Under the pieces are notes generated by a model. The model was not told where the DNA came from, did not search any database, and saw only the letters and a list, made by a program, of their open reading frames with translations. DNA of 64,000 nucleotides, from contig CM046350.1 of the NCBI GenBank assembly GCA_025403435.1, positions 5,615,512 to 5,679,511 on the forward strand, given 5' to 3'. Made by a program: the position numbers and the translations under genes. This DNA is from Artocarpus heterophyllus (taxonomy: Eukaryota; Streptophyta; Magnoliopsida; Rosales; Moraceae). Shown one piece after another: positions 33,406 to 45,310 of the stretch (position 1 is the stretch's first letter; every line of letters starts with the position of its first letter).

Positions 33406-35107
33406 TTAGTTAATTTTTCATATTACCAATATACTCGATTGATTACAAAACTTATTTATTAAACGTTCTTTCCTTTTAATTTAACTTGGTGCCCTATCAG
33501 TCTACCCTTCTTTTTACTTTGCACCCCATTGCTTTTAATTTTGTAACCTATTAGGTTACCTTACCTTTCACTTTAGTAACTTTATAAACCATTGGTTTAC
33601 CTTGCTCTTAACTTTGTAACCCACTAGGTTACTTTTCCCTTTAATTAATTTTGTAACCCATCGGGTTACTTTTCTTTTACTTGAACATCCCTTATTAAAT
33701 TTCCTATCTCATGTGAGGGTTTTGTTACTTAACTTATTACAGAACATTTTTTGTCTAAGAACGTTTTGGTAGTTTAAAGTGTTCAACTCCGCTTTAGCCG
33801 TTTTCTTAAAAATAATAATTTTACCCTTAACGAGTTTTTCATCAATTTAGTAACTTATTAAACTTCTTGCTTAAACTTTCCTTCACATTTCTTACATGTT
33901 ACGGAGAATTCCCGCCAAGGGTCGTTTTCCAACATCGGATGTTTTAGGTCCGTTTTGGTCTTTTTTCATAAAATGACCATTTTGCCCTAGACGGGTCTTT
34001 AAAACTTTTGGAACCTGTTTTAAACCATAACTTTCTTTTCTTTATGTCTCATAATATTATGGAAAATAAAACAATGGTTTTCCTTTCAATTAAATCTATT
34101 TTGTCAAAACTTTATAGTTTTGACTTGAAACTTGAAGATTTTTACATTTTTGCCCTTGACGTTTGTTTCTTCATTCTTTACTTAACTAAATTTTGAATCC
34201 TTTAAAACTTAGCATCTATGATCACTCACTGCCTACAGTAATGCAGGAATCCAACATTCCCTAGTGAAAACTTAATTTTCATGTGATTTTACGGTTTTGG
34301 CCTGAAACATAAAGATCTTGACATTTTTACCCCCAAACACCAAAGACAATCATTTTGTACCAAAAGTTTAGTTTTTTGCAAGGAATAAAACTTACAAAAG
34401 CTCATTGGTCAAATTCTAAACATTTCATAACATTTTCATTTTATGAAACTTTGTGCTCAAAATATCATGAAATTCATAACTTATCAACCATACAGGATTT
34501 TGACAATCCGTCCACGTTGCCTTAATAGGTTCGATGAGTTCTACAACTTTTTTGTTTTAACTTTCTTAAAATTTCAATGTTACAGTGGACTTTTTGGCTG
34601 ATTTTCAAATCTATCAAACTTTATCAAAACTTTGTAATTTAGTCATTTTGAAATTTTACAAAACTTTGTTCGTAAAAGTTGTTTCCCTCACTATTTTGGG
34701 AAATCCTATGCCATATTTGGTAAATAAATTGGCCTCTTGAAATACCAAAAATAATATACTGGCGTGGCTGTGGTATTCTTCAAATGTATTTTTTGTGGCA
34801 TAAATGAATCTAAGCTTTGTTTTTATAGAAAATGTGCAAAGAACCCTGTAAGATCCCATGGCTCTTAGCTTTGCCCTTCACATTGGTCATAGTTTTCATG
34901 GATTTATTCAATAAACAAGTTGACCTAAAGGGAAACTAGGAAGTGGAGCTACGAGATCTTCTAACAAGTTGGTGCTAACAACTACCTTGACAGTCTTTTT
35001 CTTCTTGCCGCCCGTTTAGCATCTCAGATAAAACCAACAATTTCAACCAACAAATAGTGTAAAACTCTCAGCAGCTACAGTAAAAATGAAGAAGTTGCTA
35101 CAATATA
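33406..35107. other. Repeat-derived spacer, LTR-like, with GTAACC...GGTTAC units
   Basis: No coding region. Between about 33535 and 33680 the near-palindromes GTAACCTATTAGGTTAC, GTAACCCACTAGGTTAC and GTAACCCATCGGGTTAC occur at roughly regular spacing. Further on, minus-strand phrases such as TTGTAGAACTCATCGAACC are of a kind common in plant LTRs. It may be the other half of LTR copy B. Confidence 0.35.
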
Positions 35108-35227
35108 AGTGCATGTTTGATTTACAGGTTTGAATGGAGAGCTTTAACGAAAAATTAAATTTTGTGAGAGAAAATATCATAGTAAAATGATTCAAACTGT
35201 GGTTTGAACCTACAAACCAAATGCACT
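35108..35227. mobile_element. MITE, Tourist-like family 2
   Basis: Ends AGTGCATGTTTGATTTACAG and GGTTTGAACC...CCAAATGCACT are imperfect inverted repeats. The interior GTGAGAGAAAATATCATAGT and AAAATGATTCAAAC is shared with copies at 44387, 55669, 59735 and 60991. Confidence 0.55.
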
Positions 35228-35739
35228 TCCCATGCTACAGTTTTTGAACAAACATTTTCAGTTTCAACCGCTATCTCAAACACCCTATTACTCTTTACTC
35301 TTTACTCTTTGATCCGGGAAGGGATGAGGATGGGATAAGTCTCTACACCAAATCTGTTGGTCATAATACCTTTACCCTAAGCAGGAGCAACCCTAAGTAG
35401 CATCCTTTCATATTGTCATTGCTACTGTGGTTTTAAGAGAGACAACTAAATGCCAGGCCTTTGCTTCTTGGACTTCTTAGAGTCCCTAGGAAGTATGGTC
35501 CTTGACCTCTTCAAATGTGTTGCACTTGGGGCTATATTTGCCTTGGATAAACAATCAAGTCAAGCTATTCTGCTCGTATAAAAATGGAAATTCAAAGTCA
35601 TTTCAACAAATACTCACCAAGTGAGTTGGCGTTAAGTCACCACCAAATGGTTCGATTAACTATTGATTAATAGGACAATCTAATGAAGGGTTTGGATCTC
35701 GATAACAGTGGCCATCTTGAAACCAAGTCAAACCATTAT
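35228..35739. other. Spacer before the copia fragment
   Basis: A short TCTTTACTC triplication lies near 35288-35310. The Copia-like coding homology begins at about 35740, so the 5' LTR, gag and most of protease are missing or too eroded to see. Confidence 0.4.
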
Positions 35740-38700
35740 GTTTTTCTTTCAATTTTTATGAAACATCTTTCAGTTTGTTTTATAAATCAAATCTTGTTGG
35801 AAATGGTACTTTGTCCAGTAGTCTTTTCTTTATTGATTTGCAAAACGATGCCGCTTACAATATTATACATGTTCACGCTGGCATAAAGTGATGTGTTATA
35901 AATGATGATTCCTCTATATTGTGGCACCGGCACCGGAGATTAAAACATATCTCTATAGAGAGGATCAAGATATTGGTAAATGATGGAGTACTCAGTATTT
36001 TAGCTTTTACTGAGTGTGATACATGTGTAGACTGCATAAAGAGAGAGCAGACCAACAAATCCAAGAAAGATACAAAGAGGAGTACAACCATGTTGGATAT
36101 CATACATTCAGATATTTGTAGTCTAGAGATGGAATCACATGGTCCAAAATACTTCATCTCTTTCGTAGATGATAACTCACGATACATGTATCTCTACTTG
36201 CTTCATACAAAGGACGAAGCATTGGACGCCTTTAAGGTTTTCAAGGCTGAAATAGAGAAACAATGCAAAAAGCAAATTAAAATCATGAGGACAGATATAG
36301 GCGGAGAATATTATGGTAGATACACAGAGAATGGATAGGCAGCTAGTCTATTTGTGAAGTTTCTTCAAGAGCATGGGATAGTTGCTTAATACACCATGTC
36401 TGATTCCCCAGATCAGAATGGTGTGGCAGAAAGGAGAAACCAAACATTAATGGACATGGTGTGGAGTATGCAGAGTAACTGCAATCTTTCGAAGTCCTTG
36501 TGGACTGAAGCTCTTAAAACGGCTGCGTATACATTAAACCGAGTTCCAACCAAGGCTGTCCCAAATACGTCATTTGAATTGTGGAAAGGTTAGAAACCGA
36601 GTTTGCAACATATACACATTTAGGAATGCCCGTCTGAGGTGAGAGTTTACAACCCATAAGAAAAGAAACTGGACCCAAGGACTATTAATGGGTATTTCAT
36701 TGGATATGCTGAAAGATCCAAGAGGTACAGATTCTATTGTCCTTCTCACAGCATTAGGATTGTGGAATCAAGAAATGCAAAATTTATTGAGAATGAGAGG
36801 GATTGATCCCAGGACGTCATCCCCGAAAGGGATCATCCTGAAAATCAACCATTTTACTCAAGTAATAGATTGACCATCATTCACAACAGCCCTCAAGTTC
36901 AAACAGGTGTTGTGCGACTAATCATTGAAGTTCCACAAGCTGATGATAACAATCTTGTAGATCAAGCTATTCAAGAATTGCCAGAAATGGTTGAACAGCC
37001 AGTTGATCGACATATTCCTCAAGAAAATGTTGGTACAACATTAAGGAGATCTATTAGAATAAGAAAATCAACAATACCTAGTGATTATATTGTGCATCTG
37101 CAAGAATCGGACTATAACATTAGAGTCGAAAATAATCCTAAAACGTTTTCACAAGCCATGAGTTGTGCAGAATCAAAACTCTAGTATGATGCCATGAAAG
37201 ATGAGATGAATTCTATGGCCTCTAATGAAGTCTGGGATCTCATCAAGTTGTCTAATGGTGTAAAAGCTATTGAATATAAGTGGGTATTTAAGACCAAGAA
37301 AGACTCACTAGGCAACATTGAAAGATATAAGGCAAGACTCATTGCTAAAGGATTCACTCAAAGGAAGGGATTGATTATAAAGAGACCTTCTCTCCTATGT
37401 CTAAGAAAGATTGATTCTGTATTATTATGGCATTAGTTGCGCATTTTGACTTGGAATCGCAACAAATGGATGTGAAAACGGCTTTCCTCAATGGAGAACT
37501 AAAGGAAAAAGTTTACATGAAAAAACCAGAAAGATTTACATCTAGTGATGGTGAGCATTTGTTGTGCAAGCTTAAGAAATCTATATATGGATTGAAACAA
37601 GCCTCCCATCAGTGGTATTTAAAATTTCATGATGTTATCTCTTTATTTGGATTTGTAGAGAATATTATGGATCAATGTATATACTAAAAGATCAGTGGGA
37701 GCAAAATATGTTTCCTTATCCTGTATATGAATGACTTTTTACTTGCAACCAATGATAAGAGTTTGCTATATGAGATGAAACAATTTCTCTCCGAAAATTT
37801 TGACATAAAAGATATGGGTGATGTGTCTTATGTCATTGGCATTAAGATACATAAAAACAGAATTAAAGGTATTTTGGGTATGTCTCAAGAGACCTATATC
37901 AGCAAAGTTTTAGAGAGATTTCAGATGAAAGATTGTTCACCAAGTGTAGCTCCCATTGTCAAGGGTGACAAGTTCAATTTGGACCAGTGCCCGGAGAATG
38001 ACCTTGAGTAGGAACAAATGCGAAACACTCCATATGCTTCTATTGTTGGAAGCCTAATGTATACTCAGGTCTGTACAAGACCTGACATTGCATTTGCTAT
38101 AGGAATGTTAGGAAGATATCGGAGTAATCCAGGTCTAGACCACTGAGAAGCTGCAAAGAAGGTGATGAGGTACCTTCAAGGGACCAAAGACTACATGCTT
38201 ATATACAGACGAACTGAGAATCTGGAAGTAATTGGATGTAGGAAGATACCGGATTAATCTAGGTCTAGACCACTAAAAAGCTCTAAAGAAGGTGATGAAG
38301 TACCTTCAAAGGACCAAAGACTACATGCTTATATATACTCAGGTCTGTATAAGACCTAACATTGCATTTGCTGTAGGAATGTTAGGAAGATATCGGAGTA
38401 ATCCAGGTCTAGACCACTGAAAAGCTGCAAAGAAGGTGATGAGGTACCTTCAAGGGATCAAAGATTACATGCTTATGTACTGACGAACTGAGAATCTAGA
38501 AGTAATTGGACGTTCAGAATCTGATTATGTTGGATGCCTTGATATTAGAAAGTCGACATCAGGATATGTCTTCCTTTTAGCTGGAGGGGTTGTTTCATGG
38601 AGAAGTACAAAGTAAACTTTGATCACCACTTCTACCATGGAGTCTGAGTTCGTATCTTGTTTTGAGGCTACCTCGCATGGTGTATGGATGAAGAGTTTTA

Positions 38701-38935
38701 TTTCTGGACTTAGAATTGTGGATTGAATTTCTAGGCCATTTAGGATATATTGTGACAATTTAGCTGCAGTTTTCTTGGCTAAGAACAACAAAAGTGGTAG
38801 TCGAAACAAACACATCGACATTAAGTATTTAGCGATAAGAGAACATGTTAAAGAGAAAACAGTGGTTATTGAACATATTAGCAATGAATTGACGAAGGAT
38901 CATATAGAGAAAATGGGACTTGGTTCCCTCATGTG
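35740..38935 (+). pseudogene. Ty1/copia pol remnant (pre-integrase, integrase, RT, RNase H)
   Basis: A 5'-truncated and multiply broken copia polyprotein. In order: GAG pre-integrase zinc-binding part (WHRHRRLKHISIERIKILV, CVDCIK); integrase core (DIIHSDICSLEMESHGPKYF, RTDIGGEYYGR, SPDQNGVAERRN); RT (KYKARLIAKGF-like part, MDVKTAFLNGEL, KSIYGLKQASHQWY, LYMNDFLLA in place of the catalytic YVDD-type box); RNase H (STSGYVFLLAGGVVSWRSTK, DIKYLAIREHV). Stops and frameshifts occur throughout, for example after 36338, 36593, 37182, 37687 and 38011. Loss of the double Asp at the RT box would itself abolish activity. Copia order of integrase before RT is clear. The lineage is not assigned. Confidence 0.85.
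38056..38513 (+). repeat. Partial triplication inside the copia remnant
   Basis: Three head-to-tail copies of the RT-RNase H junction lie at about 38056-38238, 38239-38335 and 38336-38513. Each contains TAGGAAGATA or TTAGGAAGATA, then CCAGGTCTAGACCACT or TCTAGGTCTAGACCACT, then AAGAAGGTGATGA and GACTACATGCTTAT or GATTACATGCTTAT. The middle copy is shorter. Confidence 0.75.
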
Positions 38936-39217
38936 ATTTTCTTTCGTTGTAAGAGCAGATATTAATTCAATGAAACTCTGTTTGTCATGTTTCTCATAAT
39001 TGGTTTTCTTTGTGTACACATTCGTCTAATTTGAGGAGCAACATTAATAATTGGACCTAGAATAAACATAAGGTATATTCATTAAGTAACATGGGCTAGT
39101 TTTAAAAGACATAATACATTGTGATACATGGAAAATAATACTCGTGATTTAGAGAACTTATCGCCATGATTCATGTATTTTGTTTCTTATTATGTTGAAT
39201 GATAGAATATATGGACC

Positions 39218-39446
39218 AAGTAGGAGAATGTTGGAATTTTTATAATTTTGGACAAAAATAACCCTTCTCGATGTTGCCCATAATTTTAATTTATTTAAGA
39301 GCAGTTATAATAAATTTAAAACTGTTTTGTAATTGCCCATTGTTATTGCGTGTTTAAAACGTACTCTGTGATGGACATTGTACAGATAGACAATACAGAT
39401 TATTTGGGTTCCTTAAACCTATAATCTTACTTAAAAAAATTACATC
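39218..39446 (+). mobile_element. Copia polypurine tract and start of 3' LTR
   Basis: AAGTAGGAGAA immediately precedes TGTTGGAATTTT at 39229, the usual copia junction of purine tract and LTR. The LTR end is not certain; AAAAAATTACA at about 39446 is one candidate. No 5' LTR is seen. Confidence 0.55.
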
Positions 39447-39999
39447 ATCAATTAGAAATTATTAAAGTTTAAAAAAGCACTCAAGTTGAAAACGTTTTTG
39501 CATTTGATCTAAATACTATTTAGACGTTGAAACATGTTTAGATCCTATAATTTGTGTTCTAAAATCATCTAAATTGTAAGCTCTTTTGATTTCGTAGCAG
39601 GGTTTTTTTCTTTTTCTTTTTTATATCTTTCTCCATAGGCTATAATGGTAAAAATTGATGCGGGGAGATTTTGAAAATTGGCTTTAAGAAAAAGCCTTAA
39701 TCTTTTTTTTTTTGTAGTTTTTTGACATAAAAAAATAAGCTTTTTGGACATAAAAACTACTTCAATTTTCTTTCTTTTCACTATGTTGAGGTTTTTTTTT
39801 CTTGCTACAAGTCTTTTTTATCTTTCTGTAAAAAACTAAAACAATTTTACTACATAAAAAAGTATATTTTTTAATGCAAAAAAAAGACTATTTGTCTAAT
39901 TCAAAATTTTTTTTTGCTCTTTAATCAAAAAATCCCATTGATGCGGGTATTATTTTTGTTTCTTTTTCTTTTATATTCTTCTAATTCCATTCTGTATCC
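39447..39999. other. AT-rich spacer
   Basis: Homopolymer-rich, no gene or clear repeat seen. Confidence 0.5.
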
Positions 40000-40616
40000 G
40001 CAAATTTTCAATTGAAGTCTCTCTCTTAATTTCTCTATCTGTGTTTTCGCATCGTTGTCATTTGTTTGGATTTGGATTCGCATTATTTTGATCATTTGGG
40101 AGTTTTTTTTTTTTTTTTTTGTCAATGTCGTGCTCTTGACCTATTTCAATCGTCTTCAATTTGTGGTGAATATTTTTTGTGATTGATTTGAATTTGGATG
40201 AGACGGTAGCCTTCTGTGCTTTTGATCTATTAAATTTGCTCTTCAAGTATTTGTTAAAATGTTTCAGTGAATATTCTTTTCTACGTGCATGGATTTTTTT
40301 TATCCTTGTCATTGTTTTTCTGCAAAATCAGCAGCTTTTAGAAAAATAGTATCTTTGGATTTTTAATTTTTTATTTATTTTGGTCGGTCATATTGTATTT
40401 CCTTCTTGAATACTTCTCTTCCTTCTTTTAAGTGTGCTTTGCTCTGTGAAGAAGAGCAAGAATTTCTTCCCTTCGTTCGTTCGTTCGTTTGTTTTTTTTT
40501 TTTTTTTGCCCTTCCTTCTCAAGTGACATCAATGCTTTCTAATCAATTGCTTCTTTTTTTATGGCTAAGTCATCAGTTGTGTAGGTTCTTAGATTTTTTG
40601 TATCTATAATTTGCAT
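40000..40616 (+). repeat. Large direct repeat, copy 1
   Basis: From GCAAATTTTCAATTGAAGTC to CTATAATTTGCAT. Shared phrases with 41150-41914 are GAAGTCTCTCTCTTAATTT, CAATCGTCTTCAATTTATG or CAATCGTCTTCAATTTGTG, TTTGCTCTTCAAGTATTTG, GCTTTCTAATCAATTGCTTC and AAGTCATCAGTTGTGTA. There is no coding capacity. Confidence 0.8.
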
Positions 40617-41149
40617 TATTTTTTGCCGGCGATTGGTGAATTTGGCGGCTAAGGTTGACAACATAATCGCATTTCTTCGGGAATTCAAACAACAGTCATC
40701 GAAGCTTGAGATGTGAGCAACGAAGTTGATCGACTTCCAACGATTTGTGTCGGTTGTATTATTCCTACAATTAATGCAAGGGGACGCCAGTTTGTTTGGC
40801 TCCCGGCAAACTGGAAACCTCACTCATGTGATATGAGGTTCCAAGGTGAGAGATCATCTTCTTTTTTTTCTTCATGCTTATGGGTGGTTCACCAAACTCC
40901 TCTTTCCTAGTATCTAATGTTTTTGTCCTTCGGGCATTCTTATTCAAATTCATCTGGGTTTTCCCTCTAATTTTATGCTAACCTCAGTGCTATGTTTTTC
41001 TTTTCTTCTGGGTATCCATTGATCTTGTGTTTTTTTTTTCTTTTTTTTTTGGCATCCGTTGCTATAAATTCGTGTGGGTTCACGATTTCTAACATAAGTT
41101 TATTATTTGTCGTATTTTTTCCCTTCCATTTCTGATTTTATTCCATCGC
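40617..41149. other. Unique sequence between the two direct repeats
   Basis: A less AT-rich patch at about 40625-40860 contains short open frames on both strands, none recognised. It may be a low-copy or captured fragment. Confidence 0.3.
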
Positions 41150-41178
41150 AGCAAATTTCATTTGAAGTCTCTCTCTTA

Positions 41179-41222
<44 letters not shown>

Positions 41223-41914
41223 TTATTTGTTTGTTTTCTTTCATCGATGTCATTTGTTTGGATTTGGAACCGCATTATTTCGATTCTTTCTGATTTTTTT
41301 TGTCGATGTGCTACTGTTGACCTGCCTCAATCGTCTTCAATTTATGATGATTTTTTCTTGTGATTGAATTCATTTTGGATGAGAAGGTAACCTTTTGAAT
41401 GTGCTTTTGGTCTAATAAGTTTGCTCTTCAAGTATTTGTTAAATTGTTTCAGTGAATGTTCTTTTGTATGTGCATAGATTATTTATCCTTGCCATTGCTT
41501 TTTCTGGCGTTAATTTATTAATATGTGCATGGATTTTTATGTGCAAATTCATCAACTGTGAGAAAAATGATGTTTTTGTATATAATTGAACGGAGGAGTG
41601 GGAGCTGAGCTCTTGGCTTGGCTCTTATTAAAAGTGAACCAGTTTTTATGTTAATTTCCTCTTTCTATTTCTAACCTATTTATTTATTTTGGTCAGTGTA
41701 TATTGTATTTCCTTTGTAAATGATTCTCTTCCTTCTTTTAGATGAGCATTGCCCCGTGGAGAAGGGCTAGAATTTCTTCCCTTTGTTTCTTTTTTTTTTT
41801 ATTTTTCCCTTTTCTTTTCAAGTGCCATCAGTGCTTTCTAATCAATTGCTTCTTGTTTATGGCCAAGTCATCAGTTGTGTACGTTCTTAGATTTGTGGTA
41901 TCAATAATTTGCAT
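41150..41914 (+). repeat. Large direct repeat, copy 2
   Basis: The same order of blocks as 40000-40616, lengthened by a TA microsatellite at 41180-41220 and an inserted stretch at about 41500-41640 (GGAGTGGGAGCTGAGCTC). Divergence is moderate, so the duplication is not new. Confidence 0.8.
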
Positions 41915-44263
41915 GATTGAAGGAAACAATAAACTGCATAGCGATTTGGCATAAACAAATTATGCATCAAAAGAGAACTAGGGAAAATATTTATTAATAC
42001 CTCATTTTTTCCAAATAAAAAAAGGTCCCTGCATTTTTGGGACTGATCTTGTTAATTATACATATTTTCTTCACACTAGCTATGATGTCCTTTTTTTTTA
42101 ATTTTTTTATTTTCTATACTTTCTTTAGCTTCGAGCAGCCACGTTTAATCTCGCTTAAGTCCATCTTAAAAAAAATACGAGTTATCTTTTCTCTCCATTG
42201 GGGTCTGGAGAAGTACATAGTTTGACGTACATTGAGGTAAATTACATCTTGAACTTTTCACATGCTCTTGATTTTGGAACATGGTTAGTTCTATTATAGT
42301 GGTACTTGTCATCAAAGGGAGAAGTTTTTGTTCTGGAAAGTGGTCTGTTAATGTTCACATTAATTTCCTTTCAAGAAAATATCAAAAGATAGTAATTTAG
42401 GACATCCACTTCATTATTGTAGCTGTACAAGTTTTCATATATTGTGCTTAGTTTTTACGTCTTTAGTTTTGGTGATGATTGATGATGACTGAACTTATAC
42501 CCGCATTATGCTTTTTTTTTTTTAATTTGATATTAAGAATAATAGGTTTCTCTTAGAACAACATGGTTAAGGTAGAACTTTGAACCGTAGCCTCCTGGCA
42601 CAAAACATGGTTGCAGTACGTTTAGAACAAGTGATTAGTGATAATGGAACATATCATATCGTTATTTGATATGAGATATGAGATAACTCAAACTCAAGCA
42701 TTAGAATTCCACTGCCCTAAATGTATTGTTCCCTTGAATCAGATAGAGAGTTGAGGATGTCAGATAGAAAATTGTTATGTTGTTTAGCTTAAGACAATTT
42801 GATTACGATTATACTAGATTCAAGTTTCTCCATCAAGAATCAATTGAGTTCAATAAGTTTGGACTTTGGGATAATGTTGCTCAGATTTGTAACTGGAGGT
42901 ACATTAGATGTAAAGCATTATCTTAAAAGTTTCCATCTCTGTTGTTTTATGATTTGGAAGCTATTTTTCCTTCTTGGCAATTGGCAGTTGATGAATCAAC
43001 ATTATAATGAAAATGTTACAGCTCTAACAACAAGGTAGGTAGTACTCTTCACATAACTTGCTTTTGGCGGATATGTTCATTTCATAACTTCAGTTTGAAA
43101 TTGTTGTAACTTGTATCTAGGTAAATAATTGCACGACATTTTAAGTGAACTTTTCTCTCACATTCTCTCTCTCTCAAGGACTGGAGGAACAGGGAAAACA
43201 AAATAAAGCCTCACACTCTCGCTTTCTCACTTGAGTAACTGGAACTGAGAGAGATAATGCACAATATGAGTGGTCCTATTCTTAACCTGGTTATTTAAAG
43301 AAAGTATGGAGAATAAACAATGATAAGAATGCTGTGGAATTGTTATATATAGCTTATTGAAATCTCATTAGAGATATCCATTGACGTGGCATAATTTGAA
43401 AGTTGGTTCCCTGCTCTGTATTGTGTTATTTTCCGTTTTGTCCTAATACATTTGTGTTTATGCAACTTATTCTACATTTATGCTCAATAAATTGGGAAAA
43501 AAGGGTAGCATTCTGCGTTTGCAGCTCAACAAGTTCTAACAAAGTTGCTGTTTGTAACATTCATGTGCTTTACAACCCTAGAAGAGGAGAAATAAAGCTT
43601 GGACATGTATTATTTTCTTAGAAATTTTCTTTTACACATGCTGTTGCTTTTATATTAAATACTTGATAGTTAGGTATATTTTTTTTTACCCAACTTGGAA
43701 ACGATAGTTGTAGCTAGTTAGTTTAAGATGTCGATTATGTTTATATTTTTTACCCTGGAGCAATTTAAGTTCAACTTATATATAATTCTCTAATCTTGCA
43801 TGTTCATTCTGCTGATAATTAATGACATTGCTTAATGTTTCTGACATGTTTAGACTGCTTCTATCCAAGCATGATAATTATTTATGTTTGCTCACTGTTA
43901 ATGGCATTTTTATAATGTTAAACAGCCATCCTATTTAGTGTTGTCTGTTTACTCTCTGTACGCGTGGATTTTTTTCACCTGCTTCATTAAGACTGCTATT
44001 ACGTAGAGCCTTCACCATCAGAACCACTACTTTCCATATAAAACTCATTGCCCAGAACTCTCACTGTCCCACATGCACATATATTGTGTCCACACGTATA
44101 TATTTTTCAATCTCTGTAATATAATTCCTATGTAAAATCAATTAACCATTGATTTCTTACATATATAAGTGTCATGTTCTCATTTAGAGTGAAACTAAAT
44201 CAAGCTAATAAGCGCCAAAACTTGAAGAAATAGATTATTTAACCTAATAATGAAGTTTTAACT
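41915..44263. other. AT-rich spacer without recognised genes
   Basis: Read in all frames, no domain or splice-linked exon set was recognised. Short ORFs at 42799-43038 and 43403-43621 have no supporting features. Confidence 0.5.
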
Positions 44264-44296
44264 GCAACTGGCACGTGCAACGCCTTTTCTTACTAG
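44264..44296 (+). mobile_element. Possible Helitron 3' terminus
   Basis: GGCACGTGCAACGCC (with GGC/GCC ends around a GCACGTGC palindrome) is followed by TTTTCTTACTAG and then T. A short hairpin a few bases ahead of CTAG, followed by T, is the form of a plant Helitron 3' end. No 5' TC end or helicase was found. Confidence 0.3.
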
Positions 44297-44299
44297 TGT

Positions 44300-44343
44300 G
44301 TAGGTGTGTGGGTGTGTGTGTGCGTGTGTATGTGTGTGTGCGC
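44300..44343 (+). repeat. GT microsatellite
   Basis: Imperfect GT repeat (GTGTGTAGGTGTGTGGGTG and onward), 3' of the possible Helitron end. Confidence 0.8.
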
Positions 44344-44386
44344 CTGAGCTGTTATCGTGAGGCATGGTACTAGTAGGGTATATTAA

Positions 44387-44494
44387 GGGTCCGTTTGGTT
44401 CGAGTATTTGAATAGAGTATTTGAATTTTTATGAGAGAAAATACTGTAGCAAAATGATTTAAACCGTGATTCGAGTATCGAAACAAACGGACCC
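44387..44494. mobile_element. Intact Tourist-like MITE (108 bp), family 2
   Basis: Starts GGGTCCGTTTGGTTCGAGTA and ends CGAAACAAACGGACCC, which are inverted repeats. It is flanked by TAA at 44384-44386 and 44495-44497. A 3-bp TWA duplication is the mark of PIF/Harbinger (Tourist) MITEs. The interior has GAGAGAAAATACTGTAGC and AAAATGATTTAAACCGTG. Confidence 0.8.
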
Positions 44495-44764
44495 TAAGTC
44501 TTAATTTGCTAATACGGGTAAGCTGGCATGTATATAACATTTGTAAGAAGGACTCGGCTCGGCTAATTATGATTATAATCAAGCTATTGTTTAATACGTT
44601 ATACCAACGAAAGTGTTTGAAAATCAATTTTTAACCATTATAGTATAAAGTTTGCACACGTCCTAATTTGGCATTAAAACACTTTCATATATGTCAGCTC
44701 TTCATGTCTCTTTCAACCATTCAACCAAAAAAATTAAAAAAAAGTGTTCTTTCAACTGTTTTAT

Positions 44765-45310
44765 AAGGGTCTATTTGATAAATGGATTTAAATTAGTGAT
44801 TTGATTTGAGTTACTGTGATTTGAAATTAGATTTGAGTTAGTGATTTGAATTGTTATTTGAATTGACATTTAAATGTGCATTTAAGTTTTAATCTGAGGA
44901 TGAAATAAAATTAGAATTTGTGTTTAGAGAGGTAGTAAAAATAGTTTTTGATTTATCAACAAAATCTAATAAAATCTTAGCGTTAATGATCTTAAAAAAT
45001 ATACAATATGGATTTAATTTATTCCTCTCTTCATTAGAAACACAATGAAAAAAGCATCATCTCAATTAGATAACAAATAAAGAAATTATAATTTTTTTCT
45101 CAAATATAAAAGAGATAATTTTAGTTTTTACTGTAACAGCTCTGAGTATTAAACGTTTAAGGAGAGTTAAAATTTTAAAAATTTAGATTTTTGATATTCA
45201 AAGTATTTAAATTTTTTAAAAAAACAAACATATATTTAAAAAAAATTAATACTTAAATTTAAATTTAAGTATAAAAAATTTAAATAATTTTTGAAACAAA
45301 CAGTCGTAGG
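44765..45310. mobile_element. Degenerate TIR element, low confidence
   Basis: Left GGGTCTATTTGATAAA and right TTTTTGAAACAAACAGTCG resemble eroded inverted ends. The interior is built of GATTTGAATT/GATTTGAGTTA words. Confidence 0.3.
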
